Both the position numbers and the translations under genes were made by a program. Below, one piece after another: positions 1 through 8,541 of a stretch of DNA of 64,000 nucleotides (positions are counted from its first letter, which is position 1; each line of letters opens with the position of its first letter). Source of the DNA: Agreia sp. Leaf210 (GTDB lineage: Bacteria; Actinomycetota; Actinomycetes; Actinomycetales; Microbacteriaceae); assembly GCF_001421485.1 (NCBI RefSeq), contig NZ_LMKK01000002.1, positions 777,561 through 841,560 of the forward strand, read 5' to 3'. Below the pieces are notes generated by a model. It had not been told where the DNA came from. It saw nothing but the letters and a program-made list of their open reading frames with translations, and made no database searches.

Positions 1-158
1 CCGCCGAGGATTCCCAGGAGGGTGCTCTTGCCTGCGCCGTTCTCTCCGGCCAGGGTGCGGATCTCCCCTCGTTCGAGCGTGAAGCTCACGCCGTCGAGTG
101 CGCGCACTCCCGGAAATGATTTGGCGATGTCGCGAACCACGAGCAAGTGCTCGGCCAT
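1..158 (-). CDS. Sugar ABC transporter ATP-binding protein (partial, N-terminus)
   Basis: The first 52 or so residues of an ABC ATPase that runs off the left edge. It starts at an ATG at 158 and reads into a complete Walker A (GENGAGKST) after a typical RbsA/MglA/XylG-type opening ([19 protein letters not shown]). It would power import through the binding protein encoded just upstream at 274-1329, from which it is separated by 115 bp holding a strong hairpin. Family and role are clear; the sugar cannot be told from this fragment. Confidence 0.88.
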   Translation of the reverse strand, partial: MAEHLLVVRDIAKSFPGVRALDGVSFTLERGEIRTLAGENGAGKSTLLGILG

Positions 159-232
159 GGTTCACCTTTCTATGCGTCGGTCTGGTGCGTCGGGTGCGGT
201 CAGCCCGCGCCGGGTGACGAGGGGCCTGGATG

Positions 233-262
233 CCGGTGGGCGCCGGGTCGGGCGCCCACCGG
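233..262 (-). terminator. Intercistronic hairpin after binding-protein gene
   Basis: A perfect 12-bp inverted repeat (233-244 and 251-262) around a 6-nt loop lies 12 bp past the stop codon of the solute-binding-protein gene and before the ATPase gene. It has no T-run, so it is more likely a partial terminator or an mRNA 3'-end stabiliser that raises binding-protein output over the ATPase than a full operon end. Confidence 0.6.
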
Positions 263-273
263 ATCATGGATGG

Positions 274-1329
274 TTACGGCATGCCGGTCGGGTAGTCGGC
301 GACGTTCGCGCTGTCGACGATGAACGCGGGCACGTCGACCCAGCCGGGAACCTTCTTGCCGGCGAGCAGCCAGAGCGCCACGTCGACGCCGGTCGCGCCC
401 TCGGTGGTCGGCAGCTCGCTCACCGTGGCGGTGAACCCGCCCGAGGCGATCTGCTTCTTGGCCTGGGGAATGCCGTCGGTGCCGACGAGCAGAACCTGGC
501 CGGTGAGCCCCTTGGCGTCGATGGCGGCCTGCACGCCCAGGGCCATCCCGTCGTTCTGCGAGTAGAACGCCTTGATGTCGGGGTTGGCGGTGAGCATCGT
601 GGTGGCGATCTCCTGGGCCTTCGTCTGATCCCACGACGCCGTCTGCGAGGCGACGATCTGCAGGTTCGGGTGTGTGGCGATCTGCTTGGTGAAGCCGTCG
701 CCGCGGTTGATCGCGTTGCTCGAGCCGGGGTCGCCCTCGATCATCGCGACCTTGCCGCCGTCGGGCAGCTTCTCGGCGATGTAGTCGGCCGCCGTGGCGC
801 CGATCGTGGTCGCATCGGGGCCGACGTACACGACTCCGGGCACCGAGCTCTTGGCGTCGTTGAGCACGACGGCGGGGATGCCGTCGGCCAGGGCGGACTC
901 GAACACGGAGTCGAGGCCGGTCGCCGAGATCGGCGAGGCGAGGAGGGCGGAGCAGCCCTGGTTCATGGCGCTCTTGGCCTTGTCGAGCTGTTCGGTGATC
1001 GACGACTCGTCGGTCACGTCGAACGTCTGGTAGTCGACGCCGAGTTCCTTGGCGCGCTTCTCGAAGCCGTCGCGCTCGTAGCCCCAGAACTCGTTCGAGA
1101 GTGTGCGGGTCACGTAGCAGAGCTTGGCTCCGTCGGGAACGGAGGGCTTGCCGAGCTCGGCGGTGACGTCGTCGACCTTGGTGGTCTTCGACGCGTCGAC
1201 GAGCGAGACGATCGAACCGGCTGAGCCGGTCGCCGACCCGGTGTCGCCGTCGGGTGTGGCGGTGCAGCCGGCGAGCAGAACGAGTGCTGCTCCTCCGGCC
1301 AGGGCGACGCCGAGGGTGCGGATCTTCAT
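274..1329 (-). CDS. Sugar ABC transporter substrate-binding lipoprotein
   Basis: A 351-aa periplasmic-binding-protein-like domain of the ribose/inositol type (Peripla_BP_4), anchored outside the membrane as a lipoprotein. I start it at the ATG at 1329, behind GAAAGGGA, which gives a signal peptide ending in a lipobox with lipidated Cys22 (LLAGC). The mature part has the repeated phrases of this family: KAKELG, EQLDKAKSAMNQGCSALLASP, DAKSSVPGVVYVGPD, KAFYSQNDGMALG and LLVGTDG. It feeds the ATPase at the left edge; the permease gene is presumably outside the window. The SAF-type oxidoreductase upstream and the gluconokinase nearby suggest a polyol, aldonate or similar sugar acid, but the ligand is not determined. 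Confidence 0.88.
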   Translation of the reverse strand: MKIRTLGVALAGGAALVLLAGCTATPDGDTGSATGSAGSIVSLVDASKTTKVDDVTAELGKPSVPDGAKLCYVTRTLSNEFWGYERDGFEKRAKELGVDYQTFDVTDESSITEQLDKAKSAMNQGCSALLASPISATGLDSVFESALADGIPAVVLNDAKSSVPGVVYVGPDATTIGATAADYIAEKLPDGGKVAMIEGDPGSSNAINRGDGFTKQIATHPNLQIVASQTASWDQTKAQEIATTMLTANPDIKAFYSQNDGMALGVQAAIDAKGLTGQVLLVGTDGIPQAKKQIASGGFTATVSELPTTEGATGVDVALWLLAGKKVPGWVDVPAFIVDSANVADYPTGMP

Positions 1330-1478
1330 GAGGTCCCTTTCTTCATTGGAAGGTTGTCGTGCCGTGGGTGTTGAGGGTGAGAATGCCGCACGCCGACTGC
1401 TCGAAATCGATTCTGGCAGTCGCATCCGGTGCGGGTGTTCAGGGGAGGACGATCCCCGGATGATCCCCGGTTGACTCT

Positions 1479-1505
1479 GAGCTATGCGGCTCTGAGCCGC
1501 AGCTC
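1479..1505 (-). terminator. Hairpin downstream of the SAF-type oxidoreductase gene
   Basis: An inverted repeat of GAGCT plus GCGGCT (1479-1491) with AGCCGC plus AGCTC (1495-1505) sits 11 bp past the oxidoreductase stop codon. It could attenuate transcription into the binding-protein gene. Just beyond it is a direct repeat of GATCCCCGG (from 1451 and from 1462), with no assigned role. Confidence 0.45.
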
Positions 1506-1516
1506 TTCCGCTCGGG

Positions 1517-2869
1517 TCAGCGGGAGGGTGAGGAGTCGACGAGCAGCGCTTCGGTTTCGCGGCGCAGTTCGAGGGCTTCGGCGAGGGAGTCGTCCATGAT
1601 CACGTCGTCCCAGCCGACGGTCTCGCCCTGGGCGACGTCGTTGCGGAGTTCGACGTGGTGGGCGAGGGCGACAGGCAGCGCACCGGTGGCCACGGAGTGC
1701 TTCGCCGAGACGAGCTTGCCGTAGACGGTGTAGCCCCCTTCGCCGTCGAGGAACTCGCCGGCCTTCAGATCCTTCTTCGCGGTCGCGACGACGTCTCCGT
1801 AGAAGCCGTCGGGCTGGCCGGTCGAGATGCCGCGCAGCGCGGCGTTCGCGATCGACACGTTCAGCTCGAGACCCACGTAGTGATAGGGGCGGTAGAGCGC
1901 CGCGTACTGCTTGGTGGGGTCTGGATGCCACGGGTACTCGTCGAAGCAGGTCGAGACGTAGGCGTTGGTCGCCTTCACGACCACGTAGACACCCTCCTGG
2001 GTGTTGTGAGGGATCCAGGAGCCGTCGCGGTTGACGCTCGACATCACGTCGACTGTGCCCTCGTGGGCCAGGGCACCGCCGAGCGATGTGGGGCGACTGA
2101 TCGTCGCGATCTCCTCGACGTCGCCAGGCGTGAAGGTGAGGCCCTCGTCTGAGGGGACGAGACCGGCGGCGTTGGCGACGGCGGCCATCTCGATGGCCGC
2201 CTTGGTGCCGTCGCGGAAGCTGGTGTGCATGTAGGGGTTGAGCTGACCGGAGTCGGTGAGCTCCTTCGAGAATTCCCAGTTCTCCCAGACGTTGTCGGGG
2301 TTCATCTGGTGGTAGTGCTCGAGGAACTTCGCGCCCTTGCCGGCGCAGACCACGTCGAAGCCGCTGGTGCGAGCCCAGTCGACGAGCTCCATGATGAGAG
2401 CGGGCTGATCGCCGTAGGCCATCGAGTACACGACCCCGGCCTTTTCGGCGCGCTTCTGCAGGGCGGGCCCCGCCAGGGCATCCGCTTCGACCGTGACCAT
2501 GATGATGTGCTTGCCGGTCTCGATCGAGGCGAGGGCGTGCCGGATGCCGACGATCGGGTTTCCGGTCGCCTCGACGATCACGTCGATGTCGGCGTCGAAG
2601 AGCAGCGAGGCGTCGGCCACGATCGTGGTCGTGCGGTTGGCCAGGGCCTCGGGGATGTCCGCCGCCATCTGGTCTGCAGGCCAGTCGACGAGCGCGAAGG
2701 CGCCCTTCGCCCGCTCGACATTGATGTCGGCGATGGCCACGACGTGCACGCCCGGAATGTTGCGGGCCTGCGAGAGGTACATCGTGCCGTAGCGGCCGGC
2801 GCCGATGAGTCCGATGCGAATGGGCTTGCCCTCGCGCTCTCGTTCTTCGAGCAGTTTGTGCAGATTCAC
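1517..2869 (-). CDS. SAF-domain Gfo/Idh-type oxidoreductase (DRL-like family)
   Basis: A 450-aa NAD(P)-dependent oxidoreductase. The likely start is the GTG at 2869, five bases after an AGAGG site; the reading frame stays open to 3016, but that stretch overlaps the regulator's promoter and looks non-coding. The N-terminus has a Rossmann nucleotide-binding motif (IRIGLIGAGRYG, residues 17-28), the middle resembles homoserine dehydrogenase-like proteins, and the C-terminal third matches the SAF domain. The opening phrase GKPIRIGLIGAG is shared with Brucella DRL, the alternative 1-deoxyxylulose-5-phosphate reductoisomerase, whose family also occurs in sugar and polyol catabolic operons. Here, first in an operon with an ABC sugar importer and opposite a LacI gene, a catabolic dehydrogenase or isomeroreductase role is more likely than isoprenoid synthesis. 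Substrate unknown. Confidence 0.75.
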   Translation of the reverse strand: MNLHKLLEEREREGKPIRIGLIGAGRYGTMYLSQARNIPGVHVVAIADINVERAKGAFALVDWPADQMAADIPEALANRTTTIVADASLLFDADIDVIVEATGNPIVGIRHALASIETGKHIIMVTVEADALAGPALQKRAEKAGVVYSMAYGDQPALIMELVDWARTSGFDVVCAGKGAKFLEHYHQMNPDNVWENWEFSKELTDSGQLNPYMHTSFRDGTKAAIEMAAVANAAGLVPSDEGLTFTPGDVEEIATISRPTSLGGALAHEGTVDVMSSVNRDGSWIPHNTQEGVYVVVKATNAYVSTCFDEYPWHPDPTKQYAALYRPYHYVGLELNVSIANAALRGISTGQPDGFYGDVVATAKKDLKAGEFLDGEGGYTVYGKLVSAKHSVATGALPVALAHHVELRNDVAQGETVGWDDVIMDDSLAEALELRRETEALLVDSSPSR

Positions 2870-2970
2870 GTTGACCTCTCTGATCCGTGCGATTCGTGTC
2901 GGAGGAGGAGAGGCGATGGTGGCCTCACGACATCCTCGTCGCGCTTGATTCGGTTGAAATTCACCCGGAG

Positions 2971-2984
2971 TGGAACCGGTACCA
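2971..2984. promoter_or_regulatory. Candidate LacI-family operator in divergent promoter region
   Basis: TGGAACCGGTACCA is a near-palindrome with the central CG and TGG...CCA ends typical of LacI-family operators. It lies between the divergent oxidoreductase operon and the lacI-type gene. The sequence GTACCAC recurs exactly 11 bp apart (2979 and 2990), one helical turn, next to this site. Binding by the regulator at 3109-4149 is inferred from position. Confidence 0.45.
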
Positions 2985-3108
2985 CTTTTGTACCACCGGC
3001 TGATACGATGTGTCAACAGACCGGTTCGAACGCTCAGAAAAGGGCTCGCACCCTAAGCTGTGGCGACGGAGACGCGAACGCACACCACACCGACGACGAA
3101 GGGGTCCT

Positions 3109-4149
3109 GTGAAGAAGGCACCGACCATCAGAGACGTCGCGGCGACCGCTGGTGTCTCCGTGTCGGTCGTCTCACGCGTGCTGAACGACGGCTCGGGGCC
3201 CGTCGCGGTCGCCACCCGAGAGAAGGTCGTCGCGGCCATCGCCGAGCTGGGTTTCCGCCCGCGCGCGGCCGCCCGAGAACTCAACGGGGCGGGCCTCACC
3301 ATCGGCCTCATGCTGGCCGACCTCACCAATCCGTTCTTCGCTCGCCTCGCCGACCGCATCGTCTGGGAGGCCAGGGGCCGCGGCGTGCAGGTCGTGCTCA
3401 CCACGACCCAGGAGGATCCGCACATCGAGGCGGAGACGCTCGCCACACTGCTCGACCGATCGGTGGGAGGCGTCATCGCGACCCCCACCGGCGACAACAT
3501 CGATCAGTGGTCGCGACTGCAAGACGTGGGAGTCGACCTCGTGTTCGTCGACCGGTCGATCGCATCGCTCGAGAACACCGACGTCGTCAGCATCCAGAAC
3601 GAGGCCTCGGCCGCCAGCGCCACTCAGCATCTGATCGCCCTCGGCCACCGTCGGGTCGCCGTGATCTCGGGACCCCTCAGCACGTCGACGGGCGCCGCGC
3701 GCGTCGCCGGGTACCAATCGGCGTTGACGGCCGCGGGCATCCCGGCCGACCCCGCCCTCGTTCGAGGTGTGCCGTTCCGTGGCGATGCCGGAGCCGACGC
3801 GGTGGCCGCACTGCTCGCCATGCCTCTCGCCGAGCGGCCGACCGCGTTGCTGGTCGCGAACACCGCGCAGGTGCAGTCGAGCATGCGCCAGCTCTATCAG
3901 ATGGGCGTCGACATTCCGCGCGAGCTGTCGGTGGTCGTCTTCGATGACAATCCGTGGACCGAGCTCGTCTCGCCGCCGCTCAGCGTCATCCGCCAGCCGA
4001 TCGATATGCTGGCCCGGCACTCTGTTGATCTCGTATTGGGCCGCATGCAGGGCAAGCTGCCCGTCGGCCCGCGGTTCATCGAGGTGCAGGCCGAGTTCGT
4101 TTCGCGCAGCAGCAGCGCTGCACCCGACCCCCAGGAGTCCCATGTCTGA
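3109..4149 (+). CDS. LacI family transcriptional regulator
   Basis: 346 aa, starting at a GTG (3109) five bases after AAGGGG. An N-terminal helix-turn-helix (TIRDVAATAGVSVSVVSRVLN) is followed by a periplasmic-binding-protein-like sensor domain (LADLTNPFFARLADRI, GHRRVAVISGP, VVVFDDNPWTELVSPPLSVI). It is the first gene of a rightward trio with the ABM-fold protein and gluconokinase and is divergent from the oxidoreductase/sugar-importer operon, so it most likely represses both and is released by the imported sugar or a phosphorylated product. Its stop codon lies inside the next gene (8-bp overlap). Confidence 0.9.
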   Translation: MKKAPTIRDVAATAGVSVSVVSRVLNDGSGPVAVATREKVVAAIAELGFRPRAAARELNGAGLTIGLMLADLTNPFFARLADRIVWEARGRGVQVVLTTTQEDPHIEAETLATLLDRSVGGVIATPTGDNIDQWSRLQDVGVDLVFVDRSIASLENTDVVSIQNEASAASATQHLIALGHRRVAVISGPLSTSTGAARVAGYQSALTAAGIPADPALVRGVPFRGDAGADAVAALLAMPLAERPTALLVANTAQVQSSMRQLYQMGVDIPRELSVVVFDDNPWTELVSPPLSVIRQPIDMLARHSVDLVLGRMQGKLPVGPRFIEVQAEFVSRSSSAAPDPQESHV

Positions 4150-4459
4150 AGCAGTCGTCGTCACCGTCACTTTCCGCCCGGTCGCCGGCGCGCACGATGA
4201 CCTCGTGAAGGCGCTTTCGGCCGGTATCGCCGAGGTGCACACCGAGACGGGATGCGAGCTCTACGCCATTCACGACGCTCCCGATGGAACGATCATCATG
4301 CTCGAGAAGTGGAGCTCGGCCGAGGACCTCGAGGCCCACGGGGCGGGCGAGATCGTGGCGCGCATGAACGCGACTCTGGTCGGCCTGCTCGAGTCTGCTC
4401 CCGAGATCACCCTGCTCTCGCCGATTCCTGCGGGAAGCAGCTACCAGGGCAAGCTCTGA
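4142..4459 (+). CDS. ABM-domain protein (putative quinol monooxygenase fold)
   Basis: A 105-aa dimeric alpha/beta-barrel protein of the antibiotic-biosynthesis-monooxygenase (ABM) family: VVVTVTFRPVAGAHDDLVKAL, then ETGCELYAIHDA and IIMLEKWSSAEDLEAHG are the strands and helices of that fold. Members include small monooxygenases and sugar-phosphate isomerases such as LsrG. It is translationally coupled to the regulator upstream (8-bp overlap) and to gluconokinase downstream (TGATG junction), so a step in the same sugar pathway is more likely than quinone oxidation. No catalytic residues can be assigned with certainty. Confidence 0.75.
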   Translation: MSEAVVVTVTFRPVAGAHDDLVKALSAGIAEVHTETGCELYAIHDAPDGTIIMLEKWSSAEDLEAHGAGEIVARMNATLVGLLESAPEITLLSPIPAGSSYQGKL

Positions 4460-5007
4460 TGGCTGCGGTCGGCGAGAGCGGCCGCAGCGACGACGCCGTC
4501 GGCCGTGAGCTCGTGATCGTGGGCGGCGTCTCCGGTTCGGGAAAGTCGACCGTCGGCGCGCTGCTGGCTCAGCGCCTCGAGGTTCCCTTCATCGACGCCG
4601 ACTCGTTGCACCCCGAGGCGAACGTCGCGAAGATGGCGGCGGGGCTGCCGCTCGACGACATCGATCGGGAACCCTGGCTGGTGCGCATCGGCGAGGTGCT
4701 CGCCGCGCATGTCGACAGCGGACTCGTGCTGGCCTGCTCGGCGCTGCGCCGCACCTACCGCGACACGATCCGAGCGGTCGAGCCCACCACCGTGTTCGTC
4801 ACCCTGTCGGGATCCCGCGAGCTCATCGCGGCCCGCATGAACGCCCGCGCCGATCACTTCATGCCGGCATCTCTGCTCGACTCCCAGCTCGCCGCTTTCG
4901 AACCCCTCGAGACCGACGAGACGGGAGCCGACGTCTCGGTCGACGCCGAGGTAGGCGACATCGTCGCGGCGGCCTACCGAGTGGTGCGCCCAGCCGCCGC
5001 ACGCTAA
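4459..5007 (+). CDS. gntK: Gluconokinase, GntK/IdnK type
   Basis: 182 aa, a cytoplasmic P-loop kinase that phosphorylates gluconate (or a related aldonate) to the 6-phosphate. Walker A is GVSGSGKST at residues 23-31, followed by the gluconokinase hallmark D-D-SLHP-N--KM--G-PL-D-DR-PWL and by CSALRR-YRD. Length is normal for the family. The start codon overlaps the stop of the ABM gene by one base, so the three genes LacI-ABM-kinase form a coupled unit. The pathway would deliver a C6 acid phosphate to the pentose-phosphate route, but the actual substrate of this locus is uncertain. Confidence 0.88.
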   Translation: MAAVGESGRSDDAVGRELVIVGGVSGSGKSTVGALLAQRLEVPFIDADSLHPEANVAKMAAGLPLDDIDREPWLVRIGEVLAAHVDSGLVLACSALRRTYRDTIRAVEPTTVFVTLSGSRELIAARMNARADHFMPASLLDSQLAAFEPLETDETGADVSVDAEVGDIVAAAYRVVRPAAAR

Positions 5008-5028
5008 CGCGCACGAGCCGAGCCCGCG

Positions 5029-5100
5029 GCATCCGCGCCCGTTCGGTCTATGCGCTGCTGGTCGACCAGCAGCGGATGCGCCGAACAGGCGCGGACTCCC
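5029..5100. repeat. Palindromic intergenic repeat, family B copy 1
   Basis: A roughly 72-bp imperfect palindrome: TCCGCGCC and GTTCGG on the left pair with CCGAAC and GGCGCGGA on the right, with an inner GCTGGTCGACCAGC palindrome. It lies between the convergent gluconokinase and citrate-transporter genes, where it could act as a bidirectional terminator. The same element, diverged but alignable end to end in the same orientation, occurs at 36859-36932. Confidence 0.6.
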
Positions 5101-5120
5101 GCAGTCCGGGGCGGCGCGCG

Positions 5121-6659
5121 TCAGGCGCGCAGAGGGATCGAGCCGACCAGCACTCCGACGGCGAGCATCGCCAGCGAGACGATCACGGCTCGCCACAGCA
5201 CCTTCTTGTGGTGATCGCCGAGGTTCACGTTGGCGAGCGAGACGAGCAGCAGGATGGCCGGCACGAGCGGACTCTGCAGATGCACGGGCTGTCCCGTGAT
5301 CGACGCCCGGGCCATCTCGACCGGAGCGATCCCGAAGTGCGACGCGCTCTCTGCGAGCACCGGCAGGATGCCGTAGTAGAACGCATCGTTCGACATGAAG
5401 AACGTGAACGGAATAGACAGCACACCCGTGATGACGGCGAGGAACGGGCCCATCTCCGCCGGGATCACCTCGGTGATCCACGAGGCCATCGCCGTCACCA
5501 TTCCGGTGCCGTTGAGAACGCCGACCAGCACGCCGGCGGCGAGAACCATCGAGACGACGCCGACGATCGACGGCGCGTGAGCCACGATCTCGTCGGCCTG
5601 GCTCTTGAGCTTCGGAAAGTTCACGATCAGCGCGATCGAGGCGCCGACCATGAACACGAACGCGAGCGGGAAGAGGTCGAGCACGAGCAGCACCATGACG
5701 GCGACCGTCAAAATGAGGTTGAACCAGATGAGCTTCGGGCGCAGTGTCGCCCGGTTCGGGTCGAGCATCGTGTCGGCCATGGCCGTGTCTGCATCTTCGA
5801 CGAGCGCCGCCGCTGCGACCCCGCCTCGGGCGCCGCGCACCGCGACGATGTTGCCGGTGTGCAGCGTGGCGGCGGCGCCGGGCTTCGAGCCCGCGCCGCG
5901 GAACAGGCGGGGGCCACCGAAGATGCCGTCGCCGCGGGTTCCGTCGAGACGTGACGTGTCGATCGACCCGGCCAGGCGGCGGCGCTCCCCCAGACCGAGG
6001 AACCAGGCGAACGCGAGGGTGATGATGAGTCCGGCGCCCAGGGAGGGCAGCATGGGCACGAAGATGTCCGTCGGCTCGAGCGAGAGAGCGGATGCCGCGC
6101 GCACCGTCGGTCCGCCCCAGGGCACGATGTTGAGGGTGCCGTTCATCAGACCGGCCACGCAGGTGAGCACCACCGGGCTCATTCCGAGCCGCAGGTAGAT
6201 GGGCAGCATGGCGGACGTTGTGATGATGAAGGTCGTCGATCCGTCGCCGTCGAGAGACACCGCACCCGCGAGCAGGGCGGTACCCAGCACCACCTTCGCC
6301 GGGTCGTCTCCGAGAAGACGAGTGATCAGCCGGATGAGCGGATCGAACAGGCCGACGTCGATCATGATGCCGAAGTACATGATCGCGAACATGAGCAGCG
6401 CGGCCGTCGGTGCCATCGACGAGATCGCGTCGATCACCATGTCGCCGAGCCCGAAGCCCGCACCTGCGAAGAGACCGAAGATGGTGGGCACGACGATCAG
6501 TGCGACCATCGGGGTGAGTCGACGCGTCATGATGAGTGCCATGAAGGCCAGCACCATCACGAACCCGAGCACGACCAGCGTGCCATCCGATGGCGTGAAG
6601 GCCAGGTCGTAGCCTTCCTCCTCGGCGGCGGCCGCGAGGCCAGTGAGAACAGGGTGCAT
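5121..6659 (-). CDS. CitMHS family citrate transporter
   Basis: A 512-aa integral membrane protein with about twelve hydrophobic segments, matching the citrate-Mg2+/Ca2+:H+ symporter (CitMHS) family: it begins with LVVLGFVMVLAFMALIMTRRLTPM and contains VSLDGDGSTTFIITTSAMLPIYLRLG and MNGTLNIVPWGGPTVRAA, which are conserved in CitM. A long polar loop around residues 225-300 makes it somewhat longer than CitM. Start at 6659 behind AGGAG. It is divergent from a CitA/CitB-type two-component system, the arrangement expected if that system senses citrate and switches this gene on. Import of citrate as a metal complex is inferred from the family. Confidence 0.88.
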   Translation of the reverse strand: MHPVLTGLAAAAEEEGYDLAFTPSDGTLVVLGFVMVLAFMALIMTRRLTPMVALIVVPTIFGLFAGAGFGLGDMVIDAISSMAPTAALLMFAIMYFGIMIDVGLFDPLIRLITRLLGDDPAKVVLGTALLAGAVSLDGDGSTTFIITTSAMLPIYLRLGMSPVVLTCVAGLMNGTLNIVPWGGPTVRAASALSLEPTDIFVPMLPSLGAGLIITLAFAWFLGLGERRRLAGSIDTSRLDGTRGDGIFGGPRLFRGAGSKPGAAATLHTGNIVAVRGARGGVAAAALVEDADTAMADTMLDPNRATLRPKLIWFNLILTVAVMVLLVLDLFPLAFVFMVGASIALIVNFPKLKSQADEIVAHAPSIVGVVSMVLAAGVLVGVLNGTGMVTAMASWITEVIPAEMGPFLAVITGVLSIPFTFFMSNDAFYYGILPVLAESASHFGIAPVEMARASITGQPVHLQSPLVPAILLLVSLANVNLGDHHKKVLWRAVIVSLAMLAVGVLVGSIPLRA

Positions 6660-6807
6660 CTCGACTCCTTTGTCTGCGGCAGACGTTCTTCGTCAACCGG
6701 ATCACGCGAATCTATGGACTTCTCGCGCGCACCGCGCGGTATGTCTCATTGGAGGACCTTCTGCGCAAAGCGCGGGTTCAGCGCATTATGCTCACGGTGG
6801 AGGAATG

Positions 6808-8541
6808 ATGAGGTTCTCGACGCGGGTGGTGATGCTGCAGACGGTGACGGCCGTCGCAGTGGTGGCGGTGTGCGCCGTCGTCTTCCTGCTCATCGGTATT
6901 CAGCAGCTGCGCACCGAGGCCGAGAACTCCGCCCTCAACATCGCCCGTACCGTAGCCGTCGACCCGCAGGTGCGCGCCGACGTCGCCGAGGCCAGCGCCG
7001 ATCCGGGCACACCCCAGGCTGCGGATCTTCGAGACGGCGAGCTGCAGAGGCTCGCCGGCGCGGTGACCGAACGAACCGGCACGCTGTTCGTCGTGATCAC
7101 CGACGACCACGGCATCCGGCTCGCCCACCCCGACGCCGACGCGCTCGGCCAGCCCGTGAGCACCGACTTTCGCGAGGTGCTCGCCGGAAAAGAGGTCGTG
7201 ACCTGGCAGCAGGGCACCCTGGGAGTCTCGGCCAGGGCGAAAGTTCCCGTGCTGCCTCCCGACGGAGAGGGCGCTGCGCCCGTCGGCGAGGTGAGCGTGG
7301 GCTTCGAGCCGTCGAGCGTCTTCAACGACCTCCCCACGCTGATCGCCGGAATCGTCGCCGCAGCCGCAGCCGCTCTGCTGCTGGCGGCCTTCTCGGCGAT
7401 GCTGTTGCGCCGGCGGTGGGAGCGCCTGACCCTCGGCCTTCAGCCGGAGGAGCTCGTGGCACTCGTGCAGAACCAGGCGGCCGTGCTCGACGGCGTGGGC
7501 GACGGCGTCGTCGCGCTAGACGAACACGGGCTGGTGCGTCTCTGCAACGAGACGGCGCGCGGCCTGCTCGGTCTCTCTGAGCCGGAGGGCCGGAGCCTCG
7601 CCGATCTGGGTGTCGCGCCGGCCATCCTCGTCGCCGTGCGCGAAAAGACGGCGGGAGACGGCATCGTGTCTGGAGAGCGTGTTCTCTACGTCGATGCACA
7701 GCCGGTGCGCCGCGACGGTCGCGATCTCGGTACGGTGCTGATCGTGCGCGACCGCACGGATCTGATGGCCCTGAGCGAACGCCTCGAGACGGTGCGGGCG
7801 ATGACGAGCGCGTTGCGCGTGCAGCGGCACGAGTTCGCCAATCGCCTGCACGTTGCGGCTGGCCTGCTCGACGCCGGCCGGGGCCCGGAGGCGCGGGAGT
7901 TCCTCGGCGAACAGCTGCAGCGCGGTCCGGTGGACTACCCCGTCGAGAACATCGAGCTGATCGGCGATGCTCTGCTTCACGCGCTCATCGGCGCGCATGC
8001 GCTCGAGGCGGGCGAGCGGGGCGTGAGGGTGTCGGTCGCCGCCGACTCGCTGTTGCTGTCTCCGCTCGGTGACGTCGAGGATGTGGCCGCGGTGCTCGGC
8101 AACCTCGTCGACAACGCCGTGCGCGCCGCGGTTGCCGGGCACGAGCCACGCCGTGTAAGCATCGGCTGTTACGGCGACGGCGCGGACCTCGTGCTCACTG
8201 TGTCGGACTCGGGGCCGGGCGTCGCCGAGACAGACGACCTGTTTCGTCGCCGCGAGGGCTCCCGCGTCGACACCTCGGCCGGCGCCGCCGATCGCGTGCA
8301 CGGCCTGGGCGTCGGTCTGCCGCTGTCGCGCGAACTCGCCCGCCGTCACGGCGGCGACGTCTGGCTCATCGCCTCGGGCAGACCGGATGCCGACGAGCTC
8401 GACTCGCGCGCCGACCCGGCGGGCCCGGGTTCGGGCCGCGGCGGGTCGGATACCGAAGAGGACCTCTCGGGTGCCGTCTTCGGTGCACGCCTGCGCAACG
8501 TACTCGACATCACATCTCCTTCGAAGGATCACGCCCTATGA
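6808..8541 (+). CDS. Sensor histidine kinase, CitA/DcuS type
   Basis: 577 aa. Two membrane helices (about residues 5-30 and 172-195) frame an extracytoplasmic PAS-like sensor with DDHGIRLAHPD-----G-P; then a cytoplasmic PAS domain (about 215-320), a SpoOB-type dimerisation helix with phospho-acceptor His341 in QRHEFANRLH, and an HATPase domain (NLVDNAVRAA, DSGPGV, HGLGVGLPLSREL). This is the CitA/DcuS layout for sensing citrate or C4-dicarboxylates outside the cell. A tandem ATGATG leaves the start at 6805 or 6808; GGAGG spacing favours 6808. It overlaps its response regulator by 4 bp and faces the citrate transporter. Confidence 0.9.
   Translation: MRFSTRVVMLQTVTAVAVVAVCAVVFLLIGIQQLRTEAENSALNIARTVAVDPQVRADVAEASADPGTPQAADLRDGELQRLAGAVTERTGTLFVVITDDHGIRLAHPDADALGQPVSTDFREVLAGKEVVTWQQGTLGVSARAKVPVLPPDGEGAAPVGEVSVGFEPSSVFNDLPTLIAGIVAAAAAALLLAAFSAMLLRRRWERLTLGLQPEELVALVQNQAAVLDGVGDGVVALDEHGLVRLCNETARGLLGLSEPEGRSLADLGVAPAILVAVREKTAGDGIVSGERVLYVDAQPVRRDGRDLGTVLIVRDRTDLMALSERLETVRAMTSALRVQRHEFANRLHVAAGLLDAGRGPEAREFLGEQLQRGPVDYPVENIELIGDALLHALIGAHALEAGERGVRVSVAADSLLLSPLGDVEDVAAVLGNLVDNAVRAAVAGHEPRRVSIGCYGDGADLVLTVSDSGPGVAETDDLFRRREGSRVDTSAGAADRVHGLGVGLPLSRELARRHGGDVWLIASGRPDADELDSRADPAGPGSGRGGSDTEEDLSGAVFGARLRNVLDITSPSKDHAL

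Noticed and set aside
22-1224. Long rightward open frame opposite the first binding-protein gene
   Set aside because: Arg/Gly/Val/Asp-rich composition typical of the antisense of a high-GC gene; the leftward lipoprotein reading explains the region.
4441-6705. 754-codon leftward open frame across gluconokinase and the citrate transporter
   Set aside because: Arg/His-rich shadow; the CitMHS protein in another frame has clear family motifs.
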